DNA of 64,000 nt from CAVZZG01 sp963779685 (GCA_963779685.1 CAVZZG010000003.1:2402737-2466736); one strand, 5' to 3'; shown: positions 9,603-18,988, counted from the first letter of the stretch. The notes: a model not told the origin generated them from the sequence alone. Made by a program: numbers and translations.

Positions 9603-10322
9603 ATGGTCGAGCGCGTGTACGAGTCTCACGAACAGCCCGAATTGGTCGTTCCCGACGCCGGCGCATGGCGAGACTGGCTCGATGAGAACCACGCCCAGCC
9701 AGGCGGGATCTGGCTGGTTCTGGCGAAGAAGGGCACGATGGCGCCGACCAGCCTCACCTACGACCAAGCGCTCGACGAGGCGCTCTGCTACGGCTGGGTC
9801 GACGGACAGCTCCAAGGCCGCGACGGAACGACCTACCGTCGACGATTCGCGCCACGTAGCGCGCGTAGTGCGTGGTCACGCCGAAACGTCGAGATAGCGA
9901 CACGACTGTCTGGCGAGGGCAGGTTGCACTCGGCAGGCGCCGCGCAAGTTGAACTGGCCAAAGCAGACGGCAGGTGGGAAGCGGCATACGCGGGCCAGGC
10001 GAGTATCGGTGTCCCGCCGGATCTTGACGCAGCCCTCGCCATTGAGCCAAGGGCGCAGGCCGCGTTCGCGGCTCTGACGCGCCGAAACCGATACGCCATC
10101 CTCTACCGGATCGAAACCGCCAAGCGGAGGGCCACACGCGAGAGACGAATCGAGCAGTTCGTATCGATGCTCACCCGTGGCGAGACGATCTACCCGCAGA
10201 AGCAGATCCTTCCTGGCCCCCTCGCGCTCGACCAGGCAGCAGACCTCAGCAAGCAGCAACCCGCAGCGGGTACCGGTGCCTCGGCGACCAGAAAGAGCCG
10301 ACGACGGAACTCGAAGGCGTGA
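9603..10322 (+). CDS. YdeI/OmpD-associated family protein
   Basis: 239 residues from ATG 9603. The N-terminal part has family features (WLDENHAQPGGIWLVLAKKG, then EALCYGWVDGQ and RRRFAPRSARSAWSRRNVE), and the C-terminal helical region is rich in Arg/Lys. Family members are small cytoplasmic proteins named for a link to bacteriocin or peptide resistance; the biochemical role is unclear. The last codons (RKSRRRNSKA) run into a tRNA-Thr-like remnant at 10287-10340, so the natural C-terminus was probably replaced when that DNA arrived. Confidence 0.85.
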   Translation: MVERVYESHEQPELVVPDAGAWRDWLDENHAQPGGIWLVLAKKGTMAPTSLTYDQALDEALCYGWVDGQLQGRDGTTYRRRFAPRSARSAWSRRNVEIATRLSGEGRLHSAGAAQVELAKADGRWEAAYAGQASIGVPPDLDAALAIEPRAQAAFAALTRRNRYAILYRIETAKRRATRERRIEQFVSMLTRGETIYPQKQILPGPLALDQAADLSKQQPAAGTGASATRKSRRRNSKA

Positions 10323-10376
10323 CCCCCCGCTTTACGGGTGACACTTCATTGAGCTGACATTCCGCTCCGTTGAGCC
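10287..10376 (-). repeat. tRNA-Thr 3'-half remnant with element end (att-like copy A)
   Basis: Read on the minus strand, GCTCAACGGAGC at 10364-10376 leads after ~25 bases to GTCACCCGTAA (anticodon-loop-like) and then a degenerate T-arm and acceptor end down to 10296. The T-arm and acceptor part resembles the intact tRNA-Thr(CGT) at 63818-63890. The GCTCAACGGAGC flank recurs in copies at 40.03, 61.65 and 63.98 kb. The lower-coordinate side differs from the other copies and lies inside the YdeI coding sequence, so this could be the outer boundary of the repeat-bounded region. Confidence 0.6.
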
Positions 10377-10508
10377 AAACCGGAGGGCGGTGCGAGCCGC
10401 CGTGTCGCGCAGCACCGGCGTAGCGGCCGGATCGATCGCCCCAAGCCCCGCCCGCTCAGCCTCCAGCGCCTGGGCGATGTCCGGCGAGTGCACCCTCACC
10501 ACGGGCGG

Positions 10509-10631
10509 CTAGCGCGCGAGCTTGGAGAGAGCCGCGGGCGCGGTCTGCGCCGCCACCCGGATCGCCGCCGACCACACCTCGGTCGGCACCAACCCCACCG
10601 TCGAACTCTTCGGCTCCCTGACAGTCATCAT
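10509..10631 (-). CDS. Possible 40-residue protein
   Basis: ATG 10631 opens a 40-codon frame (MMTVREPKSSTVGLVPTEVW, ending ALSKLAR) with protein-like composition. A second short frame follows (VHSPDIAQALEAERAG...) and runs into the att-like copy A, so both may be pieces of one broken gene cut by that repeat. No family recognised. Confidence 0.3.
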   Translation of the reverse strand: MMTVREPKSSTVGLVPTEVWSAAIRVAAQTAPAALSKLAR

Positions 10632-10682
10632 CACCCATTCTACCGCCCCGCCTGATCACGAATGCGTACTCGCCCTCGGAAC

Positions 10683-11222
10683 TCATCCGGCGACGGCCTG
10701 CCGGGCCCGGACGTAGGTTGCCACCCGGCGGGGCTGGTCGTTCAGCCAGCGGGTGAAGGCCTCGGGAAGTTCCGAGGGCTCGCAGCCGAGCGCCGCACAG
10801 ATGCCCGCGAGTGCTGGACGCACCGCGGCGCCGGAGACGCCCAGATGGCCGATCGCCGCGGGCAGTCTGTGGGGCGCGACGGCGAGCGTCGCGACGAGGA
10901 TCTCGACCGGCGTGAGGCCCGGGTTGCCGATCCGCGGCCGGGTCGCGAGGTAGCGGTCGAGCTCGCTGCGCAGACCACGGGTGGTGCAGCCGAGCTCCCG
11001 GTAGACGGCCTCGATGTGCGACTTGACGGTGTGGTCGGTGATGGACAGCAGGCGGGCGATGTCGCGGTAGCGCAGCAGGTCCGCGCGGCACAGCGCCACC
11101 TGCAGCTGGCGGTTCGTGAGCCGCGCGCACCCGGCCGGCCGGGTGCGGGCCGACTCGACGGCGACCACGAACCATGCTGGGTGCTCGACGACCGCCGCGA
11201 GCAGCGCATCGGCGCCGGTCAC
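10683..11222 (-). CDS. LuxR-type helix-turn-helix protein
   Basis: 179 residues from GTG 11222, with GGAGGA just upstream; the start overlaps the stop of the ARPP-1 gene by 4 bases. Residues ~32-90 form a LuxR-like HTH (LTNRQLQVALCRADLLRYRD, then LSITDHTVKSHIEAVYRELG). A second helical domain (~95-175) has LTPVEILVATLAVAPHRLP, possibly another winged or HTH-like fold. No receiver or ATPase domain is present. Probably a small DNA-binding regulator working with its operon partner. Confidence 0.7.
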   Translation of the reverse strand: MTGADALLAAVVEHPAWFVVAVESARTRPAGCARLTNRQLQVALCRADLLRYRDIARLLSITDHTVKSHIEAVYRELGCTTRGLRSELDRYLATRPRIGNPGLTPVEILVATLAVAPHRLPAAIGHLGVSGAAVRPALAGICAALGCEPSELPEAFTRWLNDQPRRVATYVRARQAVAG

Positions 11223-12161
11223 CTGTTCCTCCGCCGGCTCGGCCGGCTGATCCGCCCGAACACCGAGGTGCGGCCCTCAGCGCGGTTGAACGCCGAGAGC
11301 TGCAGCATCTCGCCGTTCAGCTCGAGGCCGGATCCGAGTGCCACATCGCCGTTGAGGCGCAGATCCTCGCCGCGACCCGCGGACGGGCGGCGCGTCACCG
11401 CCGCGGCGGCGAGCGTCTCGAGGAAGCGCGCCGGCGGCCTCGCCACCCGGGGCCGGCCGGTCGAGCCGGTCGAGCGCGTCGAGCAGGTAGCCCGTCCGCA
11501 GCTTCGGCCACAGATGCGCGAAGGCATCCGGGCGTGAGACGGCGTCGAGGCAGCGATCATCACCGAGCGCGAGCACGGCCCCGCACTGTCCCGGCAGCGC
11601 CGGGAACGCCTGCTCGAGTCCGGTGAGGGCGCCGCGATGGGCGTCGAACGCGTCGGCGCTGGCGCCGGTCGGCGATGACACGCCCAGGCGCCTCGCGGTC
11701 AGGGCGACCTCCTCCCAGACATCTCCCTGCGCAACGCCACGCGCGAGCGGCTCGCGCTGCAGCGCGCGCGCCTTGGTCCGCCGCAGACTGGGGTTGGAGG
11801 CGTGCGACGCCGACCCGAACATGGCCGATCGCGCATGCCAGCGGCCCTCCTCGACGCACGACACCGGGATCAGCACCTGCGACCCGGCCGCGACCAGGAC
11901 GGAGACGTTCAGGATGCGGTTCTGCTTGGCGCCCACGAGCTCCTCGCCGTCGTAGAGGAGCACGTCGTCGGGCAGCGGGTTCGTGACGACCAGCTCGGGC
12001 ACGCTCCCCGCCGCGCCGACCTCCTTGATCTGCAATCCGCCCGTCAGCGCCTCGTCGAGGGTCACGTAGTGCGCGATCGGGTCGGTCCGCGGGAAGAGCG
12101 GCGTGACCACGATGCCGCGATGTTCGGTGGGCTCGCCGAGCTGGAACAGGTCCTCGATCAT
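11219..12161 (-). pseudogene. ARPP-1 family domain protein, one frame break
   Basis: Starts at ATG 12161 (AGGGAG upstream). The first frame gives the ARPP-1 core (EDLFQLGEPTEHRGIVVTPL, YVTLDEAL, LLYDGEELVGAKQNRILN). Near 11450-11470 the homology moves to another frame (RFLETLAAAAVTRR, then SGLELNGEMLQLSAF), which ends at 11219. The family has no well-established reaction. It is divergent from the sigma gene at 12261 and overlaps the HTH gene downstream. One base would restore a protein of about 314 residues. Confidence 0.7.
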
Positions 12162-12260
12162 GAGCAAACTCCCTTCGTCTGCCCCTACGTCGCCGGCAAC
12201 GGCGCGGCGTCTTACGTGATGGCGGCCCCCGGTGCATATCAGGGGGCGTAAGATTTCGAC

Positions 12261-12797
12261 GTGTCCGACCTGACCATCCCGTCGATGCACGATGCGCGCG
12301 ACGCCGAGGACCAGCGACTGCTCGACGCCGGGGAGCACAACCGGCTGATCGAGGCGTACTACGGCGTCATCGTTGCGCGCTGCCAGGCACGGATTCGGAA
12401 CGACGGCGAGGCGTTCGACGCGGCCGCCCAGGTCGTGATCCGCCTGCTCGGCGAGCTGAAGGCCGGGAAGCGCTACCCGGTGCCGTTCCGGGTGGTGGTG
12501 CAGAAGGTGACCGGTTGGAAGATCGCCGAGCACTTCGCCGCGCAGCGGCCGGCCACCGAGCTGGGCGAGGACGCCACGCCGGACGACGGCGGCTACGACG
12601 AGGCGGAGGAACGTCAGGATCTGTCGGCGCTCCTCGACGACCTGCCGCCGCGCGAGCGCGACGTGGCCGCGCTGCGGATCCTCGGCGGCCTCGACCCGAC
12701 GGAGATCGCCGCGCAGCTCGGCATCAGCCGGAACAACGTCGACCAGGCCTGGCACCGTGCAAAGCGAAAGCTGCGGGAACGGTTGGTGACCCGATGA
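12261..12797 (+). CDS. Sigma-70 family RNA polymerase sigma factor
   Basis: About 178 residues from GTG 12261. Region 2-like helices (IEAYYGVIVARCQARIR ... FDAAAQVVIRLLGE) precede a clear region 4 at ~130-175 (LPPRERDVAALRILGGLDPT, then LGISRNNVDQAWHRAKRKL). The following gene begins with ATGA overlapping this stop, and an ImmA/IrrE protease follows that, giving a three-gene cassette in which the middle product could be the sigma inhibitor. Confidence 0.8.
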   Translation: MSDLTIPSMHDARDAEDQRLLDAGEHNRLIEAYYGVIVARCQARIRNDGEAFDAAAQVVIRLLGELKAGKRYPVPFRVVVQKVTGWKIAEHFAAQRPATELGEDATPDDGGYDEAEERQDLSALLDDLPPRERDVAALRILGGLDPTEIAAQLGISRNNVDQAWHRAKRKLRERLVTR

Positions 12798-13430
12798 AGG
12801 ACGACGCGATGGTCACGATGCTCTTCGACGCGTTCGTCGATGAACACGCCGCCGGGCAGCACCCGGACGTGCGCGAGTACCTCCGCCGCGCCGGCCCCGG
12901 CGCCGACGCCCTCGGGCAGGTGATCGATCGGTACCTCGAGCTGGCACCGGTGGCGCCGCCCGACCCGGAGACGGTGATCGCCCTCAACGCCCGGCTCGAG
13001 CACATCACGCCGCTGACCGCGGCGCGGCGCGCGCTGCCGCTGAAGGTCGACCAGGTCGTCCAGCAGCTCGGCGGGCTGCTCGGCCTGCAACCGGCGTTGA
13101 AGGCGCGGCTCCGAGTCGCCTACCAGGAGCTCGAGACCGGGCAGCTCGACGCCGCCGGCGTCAGCGACCGGGTGTGGGACGCGCTGCAGACGATCCTCGG
13201 CCTCGACCCGCGCCGCCTCGTGCCGCAGAAAGCACCGGCGTTCCCCGCGAGCGCGTATCTCCGCGAGTCGTACGCCGGCAGCGCTGATGACGCGCGTCTC
13301 GCCGATCCGGACTCGGCCAGGATGATGATGCCGCGCGTCGATCGCCCGCACGGCGCGCTCGACGGTGTACGGAAGGCTCCGTCACAAGCCGGACGACGTC
13401 GACCGGCTGTTCCGTGGAGGCGGCCATTAG
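12794..13430 (+). CDS. Hypothetical protein between sigma factor and ImmA/IrrE protease (possible anti-sigma)
   Basis: About 212 residues from ATG 12794, which overlaps the sigma stop. Helical and soluble, with FVDEHAAGQHPDVREYLRRA near the N-terminus and an all-alpha middle (VDQVVQQLGGLLGLQPAL). The likely C-terminus VYGRLRHKPDDVDRLFRGGG lies in another frame ending at TAG 13430, so a frame change is needed near 13330-13360. No family recognised. Position suggests it controls the sigma factor and could be the substrate of the protease encoded next. Confidence 0.55.
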
Positions 13431-13969
13431 CACGGTTCGCAATTACGAGCCGGAGGCCCAGCGATCTGCGCGCTCGCTACCTGAGCGTGTTTGGCGGGCC
13501 CGAGATCCCCGTGCCGGTCGAGTCGATCGCCGAGGACCTGCTCGGCCTGCGGATCGAGGTCACCTGGATCGACTGCTCCGGCATGCTCCTGCCGGCAGAG
13601 CGGCTGATCCGCGTCAACGCCGCCGAGACATCGCGCTTCGAACCGCCGCTGCGCCGCCATCGATTCACCATCGCGCACGAGCTCGGGCACTGGATCTGCC
13701 ACGCCCTCCAGGGCGCCGCTCCCGCTGTCACCTACTGCCGGCAAACCGACTTGCCGGAGTCACTCGAGTCGCACATGAGGGCGCGTTACGCCCCTCGAGA
13801 TCACCTGGAGCGCGAGGCGAACACCTTCGCCGCCGGGCTCCTCATGCCGGCGCAAGCCGTCCGGACGGCCTGGCAGGAGCTCGGAGATCTCTTCGCGATC
13901 GCGACGCACTTCGACGTCAGCCCGACCGCGATGCACTGGCGGCTCCAGGGCCTCGGGCTCGAACCGTAG
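13414..13969 (+). CDS. ImmA/IrrE family metallo-endopeptidase
   Basis: The catalytic frame ends at 13969 and contains FTIAHELGHWIC, the HExxH zinc site, with a downstream glutamate region (EREANTFAAGLLMP) typical of ImmA/IrrE proteases. A GTG at 13414 overlapping the previous gene gives a sensible N-terminus (MEAAISTVRNYEPEAQR) but needs a frame change near 13470; GTG 13487 is the first in-frame start without one. These enzymes cleave a partner repressor; here the product of the overlapping upstream gene is the obvious candidate. Confidence 0.8.
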
Positions 13970-14066
13970 GTCACTCCCGCCCGGCGGCGGCTGTGAACTC
14001 GAGCGATGCGACCACCGCGGCGTGGTCGCAGCGGACGGACCGGGCGACCCGGCACTTCCGGACGCG

Positions 14067-16757
14067 CTACATCGGCGGCGACGGGCGGTCGAGGGCGCCG
14101 GGTAGGTCGGTTCGGCGGCGGATGCCGAGCGTGCCGTAGACCGACCGCAGGTGAGCCTCGATGGTCTTGGGGCTGAGAAAGAGCCGGCTTGCGATTTCGC
14201 GGTTGGTGAGTCCGTCCGCGGCGAGCGTCGCGACGCGCAACTCCCGCGGGGTGAGCCCGTCAGCCGGTGATCGAGCGCGGCGGGCCACGCGTGTCTCACC
14301 GCTGGCGACGAGTTCGGCGGCGGCGCGTGTGCTGAGCGGGCGGGCGCCCATCGCGTCGCACTGGTTGAGCGCCGCCCGAAGTTGCTCGCGCGCGTCCAGT
14401 CGCCGGCGGTGACGTCGGAGCCACTCGCCGTAGAGGAGGCGCGTGCGGGCGCTCTCGAGGACCATTCCGTGCTGCTGGCACGCGTCGAGTGCGCGCCGGA
14501 ACCCCTCGTCGCCGTCGGCCTGGGCGGCGGTCAGGGCCTGCGTCCGGTCGTGCGCCATGACGGCCCAGGCCTGCTGCGATCCGCGGGCGAGCCGGTCAAG
14601 CACCTGCCCTGCGCTCCGCGCGTCGCCCGCTCGAAGGTGGGCTTCGGCGAGGTCGAACCCCGCCAGAATCGGAACGTTGCCGACCTGGGCCGCGTCGACG
14701 TCAACGGCCGCCTCCAGCAGCGGAATCGCCGCTGCGGGGTCGCCGACGGCCAGCCGGTGAGAGCCGCGGACGGCGGACGCGGCGTCCCTGATTGCCCCCC
14801 AGGCGATCGGCCCTTGGAGCGAAGCCAGGCCTGCGAGTGCCGCAGCGAGGGCGTCTTCGTCTCCCCGCGCCGAGGCGGTGACCCCGATCGACCACGTGCA
14901 CCACGCCACGAACAACCGTTGGCCTGTCGGCGAGGCCACCGCCAGCCCCTCGTCGCCGTACGCGGCGGATGCCGCGAGGTCGCCGGCGACGTACGCCTGA
15001 TCGACTGCCACCTGGGCGGCCTTCGCGGCCGCCAGCGGCGATCCCTGGCGGCGGGCAAGCGCGACCGCCGCGGCCGCGAACCGGTACGCATCCTCGTACC
15101 GGCCGAGCAGGCCGGCGATGTCCGAGGCGCGCGCGAGCGCCTCCGGTTCGTTGCGCGGCGGCCCGGAGAGAGCCTGCTCGAGGATGGGCACGGCCTCGGA
15201 GTACCGCCCGGCCATCATCAGCGCCAGCGGTCGAGATCTGGTCGGGAGCGCCGCGGTCTCCTCCGCGAGGGTGGAGGCTGCGACGGCATCGACGAGCATG
15301 CTCGCGTCGACCGCCACGCCCGCGGCGATGTCGAACATGCTCGCCGCCCTCTGGCGATCGTGGGCAGCGACCTGTGCACCCTCGGCGAGGAGGAGGTCGA
15401 TCGCGTCTCGGGGCCGGCCGCCGCGCGAGAGGAGCGCGGCGCGCAGCACCTGGATGTCCGCTCGCAGCAACGCCCCCGTCGTGGCCGCGAGCGCCGCAGT
15501 CGAGAGATCGTGCGCAGCCTCGGCGTCGCCGGCCTGCCAGCGCGCCTTCGCGGCGCCGAGCAGGTGACCGGCGCGTGCGGGTGGGACTGCGAGCTCGGCG
15601 GCTCGCTCGAACGCAGCGGCCGCGGCCGCGTAGGCATGTCGCGCCACGGCGGCGTCTCCGACCAACGCCAATTCGTTCGCGAGATCATCGTCGACACCCG
15701 TCGCTGCCGCGCCCAGATGCAGGACGCGCCGGGCTGCGTCGCCCTCGTGCTGGAGACCCTTCGCGAGCGCTGCGTGCGCGCGCCGACGCGCACCCGCCGG
15801 GGCGCTCTGGTACACGGCGGCGCGCACCAGCGGGTGCCGGAACTGGATCCGGTTGACACCGCGAACGATCAGGCCGGCCTCCTCGGCCTCCACCAGCGCC
15901 GAAGCCGGGATGTCCAACTCGAGCAGCGCCCGCTCGACGATGGTCGGCGAGACGCCCTCGTCGGCGGCGAGGAGGATGAGGGCCTCCCGGGCGGCGGCCG
16001 GGAGCGCGGCAGCGCGGCGAGCGTACTGGTCCTCGATCAACGTCGAGATCGGGACGGCACCGATGGGGAGCTCCAGCGAGGCGATGTCCGTGAACTCGAC
16101 GATCGCCAGCGGATTGCCGCGGGTGACCTCGAAGAGCCGGTCGATCGTCGCCTCTGGCAGCGGCCGTTGATGGACGCGCGCCGCGAGCACGCCGGTGGCG
16201 GCGCGATCGAGCGGATCGACGCCGATCCGAGGCAAGCCGTCGAGTGCGACGGGAAGTGCCTCTCCGTCGCGAAGGCCGAAGAGGAACGCCACGCGGTCAC
16301 TCGACAAGCGGCGAGCGGCAAACAGGATCGCCTCCGCCGATGTGCGATCGAGCCACTGCACGTCGTCGACGATCACCAGCACCGCATGCTCCTCCGCTGC
16401 CGCTGCCAGGAGGGACAGCACGCCCGCTCCCACCGCAAGCCGGTCGAGCACCCCTGGCTCCTCTTCCGCCAGCGCGACCCGCAGGGCCCGAGCCTGTGGC
16501 GCCGGGAGGCGCCGCTCGAGACCCGGCAGGGCGAGTACCAAGCCGAGCAGGCCCGCGAATGAGACATCCGCCTCGCTCCTGACACCGGTCGCGCGAGCAA
16601 TGGTCATGTCGCCCGCCGTGTCGACGGCGTACGCCAGCAGGGCCGTCTTGCCGCAGCCGGCGTCGCCGACGAGGACGAGCGACGTGGCCTGACCCTCCCG
16701 CGCCGCGCTGAGAGTCGCATCGATTCGCCGTAGGTGCGCCTCGCGTCCGACGAGCAC
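14067..16757 (-). CDS. LAL-type (large ATP-binding LuxR family) transcriptional regulator
   Basis: 896 residues from GTG/ATG 16757. The N-terminal STAND-type NTPase has a P-loop GDAGCGKTALL near residue 32 and a Walker B-like HAVLVIVDDVQWLD near 130. A long TPR-like alpha-solenoid spans ~330-820. The C-terminal LuxR helix-turn-helix is LTPRELRVATLAADGLTNRE, then LSPKTIEAHLRSVYGTLGI. Such regulators bind ATP and an inducer to activate target genes. The gene is intact and monocistronic; the target is not evident from its neighbours. Confidence 0.92.
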   Translation of the reverse strand: MLVGREAHLRRIDATLSAAREGQATSLVLVGDAGCGKTALLAYAVDTAGDMTIARATGVRSEADVSFAGLLGLVLALPGLERRLPAPQARALRVALAEEEPGVLDRLAVGAGVLSLLAAAAEEHAVLVIVDDVQWLDRTSAEAILFAARRLSSDRVAFLFGLRDGEALPVALDGLPRIGVDPLDRAATGVLAARVHQRPLPEATIDRLFEVTRGNPLAIVEFTDIASLELPIGAVPISTLIEDQYARRAAALPAAAREALILLAADEGVSPTIVERALLELDIPASALVEAEEAGLIVRGVNRIQFRHPLVRAAVYQSAPAGARRRAHAALAKGLQHEGDAARRVLHLGAAATGVDDDLANELALVGDAAVARHAYAAAAAAFERAAELAVPPARAGHLLGAAKARWQAGDAEAAHDLSTAALAATTGALLRADIQVLRAALLSRGGRPRDAIDLLLAEGAQVAAHDRQRAASMFDIAAGVAVDASMLVDAVAASTLAEETAALPTRSRPLALMMAGRYSEAVPILEQALSGPPRNEPEALARASDIAGLLGRYEDAYRFAAAAVALARRQGSPLAAAKAAQVAVDQAYVAGDLAASAAYGDEGLAVASPTGQRLFVAWCTWSIGVTASARGDEDALAAALAGLASLQGPIAWGAIRDAASAVRGSHRLAVGDPAAAIPLLEAAVDVDAAQVGNVPILAGFDLAEAHLRAGDARSAGQVLDRLARGSQQAWAVMAHDRTQALTAAQADGDEGFRRALDACQQHGMVLESARTRLLYGEWLRRHRRRLDAREQLRAALNQCDAMGARPLSTRAAAELVASGETRVARRARSPADGLTPRELRVATLAADGLTNREIASRLFLSPKTIEAHLRSVYGTLGIRRRTDLPGALDRPSPPM

Positions 16758-16864
16758 GGGTCGAGCCTACCGCGCGGCAGGGTCGCCGCGCCAGTCGGCC
16801 GCCACCCTTATCCAACCCTCACCGATCGCGGCACGACACGCCGAACTCGAGGGGTCGGTGCCCG

Positions 16865-17122
16865 ATGCGACCTGCCACTCCTCGCCGTAGCGTACGCCGC
16901 ATGCAACGCGACCGAACCGCCTGGGCGCCCCGCTGGTTCCGGCCATCGGTCGTCGCAGCCCTGCTCGCTCTGGTCCTCGCCGCCCCCGTCTCGGCAGCCG
17001 ACAACTCCATCGCCGCCGGCGTTGGCAGGGAAGGCGCCGCCGAACACGCGGGGGCCTTCTCGACCTGGCTCGTCCTGAACGTCGGCACCGAAGGCGCCGC
17101 GGAACACGCCCACCTGTCGTGA
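16865..17122 (+). CDS. Possible small secreted protein with internal duplication
   Basis: 85 residues. A basic N-terminus and hydrophobic stretch (FRPSVVAALLALVLAAPVSA, then AD) look like a signal peptide. The short mature part repeats a motif (REGAAEHAG and TEGAAEHAH), also seen at DNA level around 17028-17060 and 17088-17110. No family known; it could be chance. Confidence 0.35.
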   Translation: MRPATPRRSVRRMQRDRTAWAPRWFRPSVVAALLALVLAAPVSAADNSIAAGVGREGAAEHAGAFSTWLVLNVGTEGAAEHAHLS

Positions 17123-17196
17123 ACGAAACCAGCACCTGGGAGCCGGTCGGTACATCGAAATGCCGGGTCGGCCGGGAGCAAACACAAGGAGTGGTG

Positions 17197-17706
17197 ATGA
17201 ACGACGTTGATCTGACAGGAACGCTCACGCGGCGCGGGGTGCTCCGGGGCATCGGCGCGATCTCGGGCATCGGCATGCTCGCCGCGGTCGCGCCCCCCGC
17301 CGCCTTCGCAGGTGGCCACGGCCATCGCCACAACCAGGCCATCATCGAGCGCTACTGGGAGACGCTCAACGCGGGCATGGCGAGCACGACCGGCGACTTC
17401 TCGGCCATGGCGGAGGTCTACGCGAACGACGCAACGCTGACGCAATCCAACCCGGCCGGCGTCACGACGATCAACCAGGGGATCGACGCGATCATCGCGT
17501 TCTACGGCCGCGCCTACGTGAAGTTCCGAGGCTACCAGTGGACGCTCGACACGACCCGGTGGCTCACGCACCACATCGCACTCAACTACGAGCACGCCGG
17601 CAGTCCGCCACTGACCGTGCCGGGCCGCTGCGCCCACCTGTTCACGCTCCGCCACGGGCGCATTCAGACGCTCGACTGGGTGACGTACTTCGGCGGCACC
17701 GTCTGA
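17197..17706 (+). CDS. Secreted SnoaL/NTF2-like fold protein
   Basis: 169 residues from ATG 17197 with AAGGAG at 17186-17191. The N-terminus TRRGVLRGIGAISGIGMLAA resembles a Tat-type signal with cleavage near AFAGG. The mature domain has NTF2/SnoaL features: an initial helix (NQAIIERYWETLNAGM) and the pattern EVYANDATLT ... GIDAIIAFYGRAY. Such folds act as ligand-binding or isomerase-type domains; no substrate can be assigned. Followed by a hairpin and then a convergent gene. Confidence 0.75.
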   Translation: MNDVDLTGTLTRRGVLRGIGAISGIGMLAAVAPPAAFAGGHGHRHNQAIIERYWETLNAGMASTTGDFSAMAEVYANDATLTQSNPAGVTTINQGIDAIIAFYGRAYVKFRGYQWTLDTTRWLTHHIALNYEHAGSPPLTVPGRCAHLFTLRHGRIQTLDWVTYFGGTV

Positions 17707-17715
17707 TCACGGATT

Positions 17716-17759
17716 CGACCGAACCGCGGCGACGACCTAAGCCGGACGGCGTTCGGTCG
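17716..17759. terminator. Inverted repeat between convergent genes
   Basis: CGACCGAAC (17716-17724) pairs with GTTCGGTCG (17751-17759). It lies between the ends of the SnoaL-like and YihY genes and could terminate both. No T-tract is visible. Confidence 0.45.
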
Positions 17760-17762
17760 CCG

Positions 17763-18665
17763 CTACGACTTACTCGCGTCACCCCCGGTGATCTGCACCG
17801 TGGTGGACGGGTTGGGCGGCCACGCCGCGACGAGCTCGGCCCCGATCAGCAACACGATCACGCCGATGTAGAGCACCGCGAGAAAGCCGAGGACTGCTCC
17901 CAGCGGGCCGTAGATGGTCCCGCTCGTCCCCCAGTGGGCGAGGTAGAAGCCGTAGGCGCCGCCCGCGACCTGGACGGCGACGCCGGCCAGGAGCGCTGCC
18001 GGCCACAGTGCGGCGAACGACGGCCGAATCGGCGGAAGGGTGCGGTAGAGCAGGAACAGGACGGCGATCGTGAGCACGATCGAGCCGGTCACCTGCGCGA
18101 CGGCGCCGAGCACGCCGCCATCGCTGCCGCGGCCCAGCGCATCACCGAGTCCGCTGCCGATCTCCGTCAGGACGGACACCACCAGCGACAGGCCGAAGGC
18201 AACCACGACGACGATCCCGGTCGCCATCACCAAGGCAACGTCCATCAGCTTGCCGCGGACGTACGGGCGGTTGACGTCCTCCTCCCAGATCACGCGGAAC
18301 GCGACCCGTATCGACGCCATCATCCCGCTGGCCGCCCAGAGGAGGCCACCGAGCGCGATCAGGCTCGCAACCGCAGCGGTCAGCCGGGCCTCAGTCACGG
18401 CCCGTTCTACGCTCTGGTCGAGGTGCGTGTCACCCGGGACGGTCGTGGCCAACCACGCCGCGAGCCGGGCGCGCAGGTCATCGGGCAGGAACAGGTCGAT
18501 CGCCGCGACGACTAGCGCCAGCAGCGGCACCAGCGAGAAGAGCACGCGATACGAGATCGCAGCCGCGAGCTGCGACGTCGCATGGCGCGTGTAACCCGAC
18601 GCTGCGCCGATCGCCGCAGCACCGAGCCGACGCCGCGCGACCAGCCGTAGCAGCCGATCCCTCAC
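17763..18665 (-). CDS. YihY/BrkB family membrane protein
   Basis: About 300 residues from GTG 18665, which overlaps the stop of the small upstream gene. Six membrane segments are apparent, for example ISYRVLFSLVPLLALVVAAI near residue 38 and LMDVALVMATGIVVVVAFGL near 150. The family motif region AAISYRVLFSLVPLL is present. The family was once called ribonuclease BN but is now viewed as inner-membrane proteins, probably transporters, of uncertain substrate. Confidence 0.88.
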   Translation of the reverse strand: MRDRLLRLVARRRLGAAAIGAASGYTRHATSQLAAAISYRVLFSLVPLLALVVAAIDLFLPDDLRARLAAWLATTVPGDTHLDQSVERAVTEARLTAAVASLIALGGLLWAASGMMASIRVAFRVIWEEDVNRPYVRGKLMDVALVMATGIVVVVAFGLSLVVSVLTEIGSGLGDALGRGSDGGVLGAVAQVTGSIVLTIAVLFLLYRTLPPIRPSFAALWPAALLAGVAVQVAGGAYGFYLAHWGTSGTIYGPLGAVLGFLAVLYIGVIVLLIGAELVAAWPPNPSTTVQITGGDASKS

Positions 18666-18988
18666 CGTGGTGCCAACGGTAAGCGGCTGGCCGCCGGGCG
18701 CGGCCGGGCGGACGCGGCGACAGGCCGCGGGATGGTCGCGAGCAGGCGGTCGTGCCCGATCTCGTTGGCCAGGCCCGTTGCGTCGCGTCTTTGGCCCATC
18801 CGCCGCGTAACCCTGTCCTGCAGCGTTTCCCGGCTGGTCTCCGCCGCCATCTGGACCCAGCGGCCGGTCGCCTCGCGTTCGGCCACCAGTCTCGCGCATG
18901 CGCCCTCCGAAGAAATCTCGGAGTTCGCCAAGAACGGCGCGGCGTCCGCGCGGTACACGAGCAGTCCGTCACCGCCTCGCCGGTCCAC
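18662..18988 (-). CDS. Hypothetical protein upstream of yihY-like gene
   Basis: 108 residues with protein-like composition (GLLVYRADAAPFLANSEISS, ETSRETLQDRVTRRMGQRRD). Its TGA overlaps the GTG of the YihY-family gene by 4 bases, which supports it being real and co-transcribed. No domain recognised; the C-terminal ~20 residues are low-complexity Arg/Pro/Ala. Confidence 0.5.
   Translation of the reverse strand: MDRRGGDGLLVYRADAAPFLANSEISSEGACARLVAEREATGRWVQMAAETSRETLQDRVTRRMGQRRDATGLANEIGHDRLLATIPRPVAASARPRPAASRLPLAPR

Noticed and set aside
14382..16562. Long plus-strand open frame (about 726 codons) opposite the LAL regulator
   Set aside because: Antisense shadow; the minus-strand frame has P-loop and LuxR HTH motifs.
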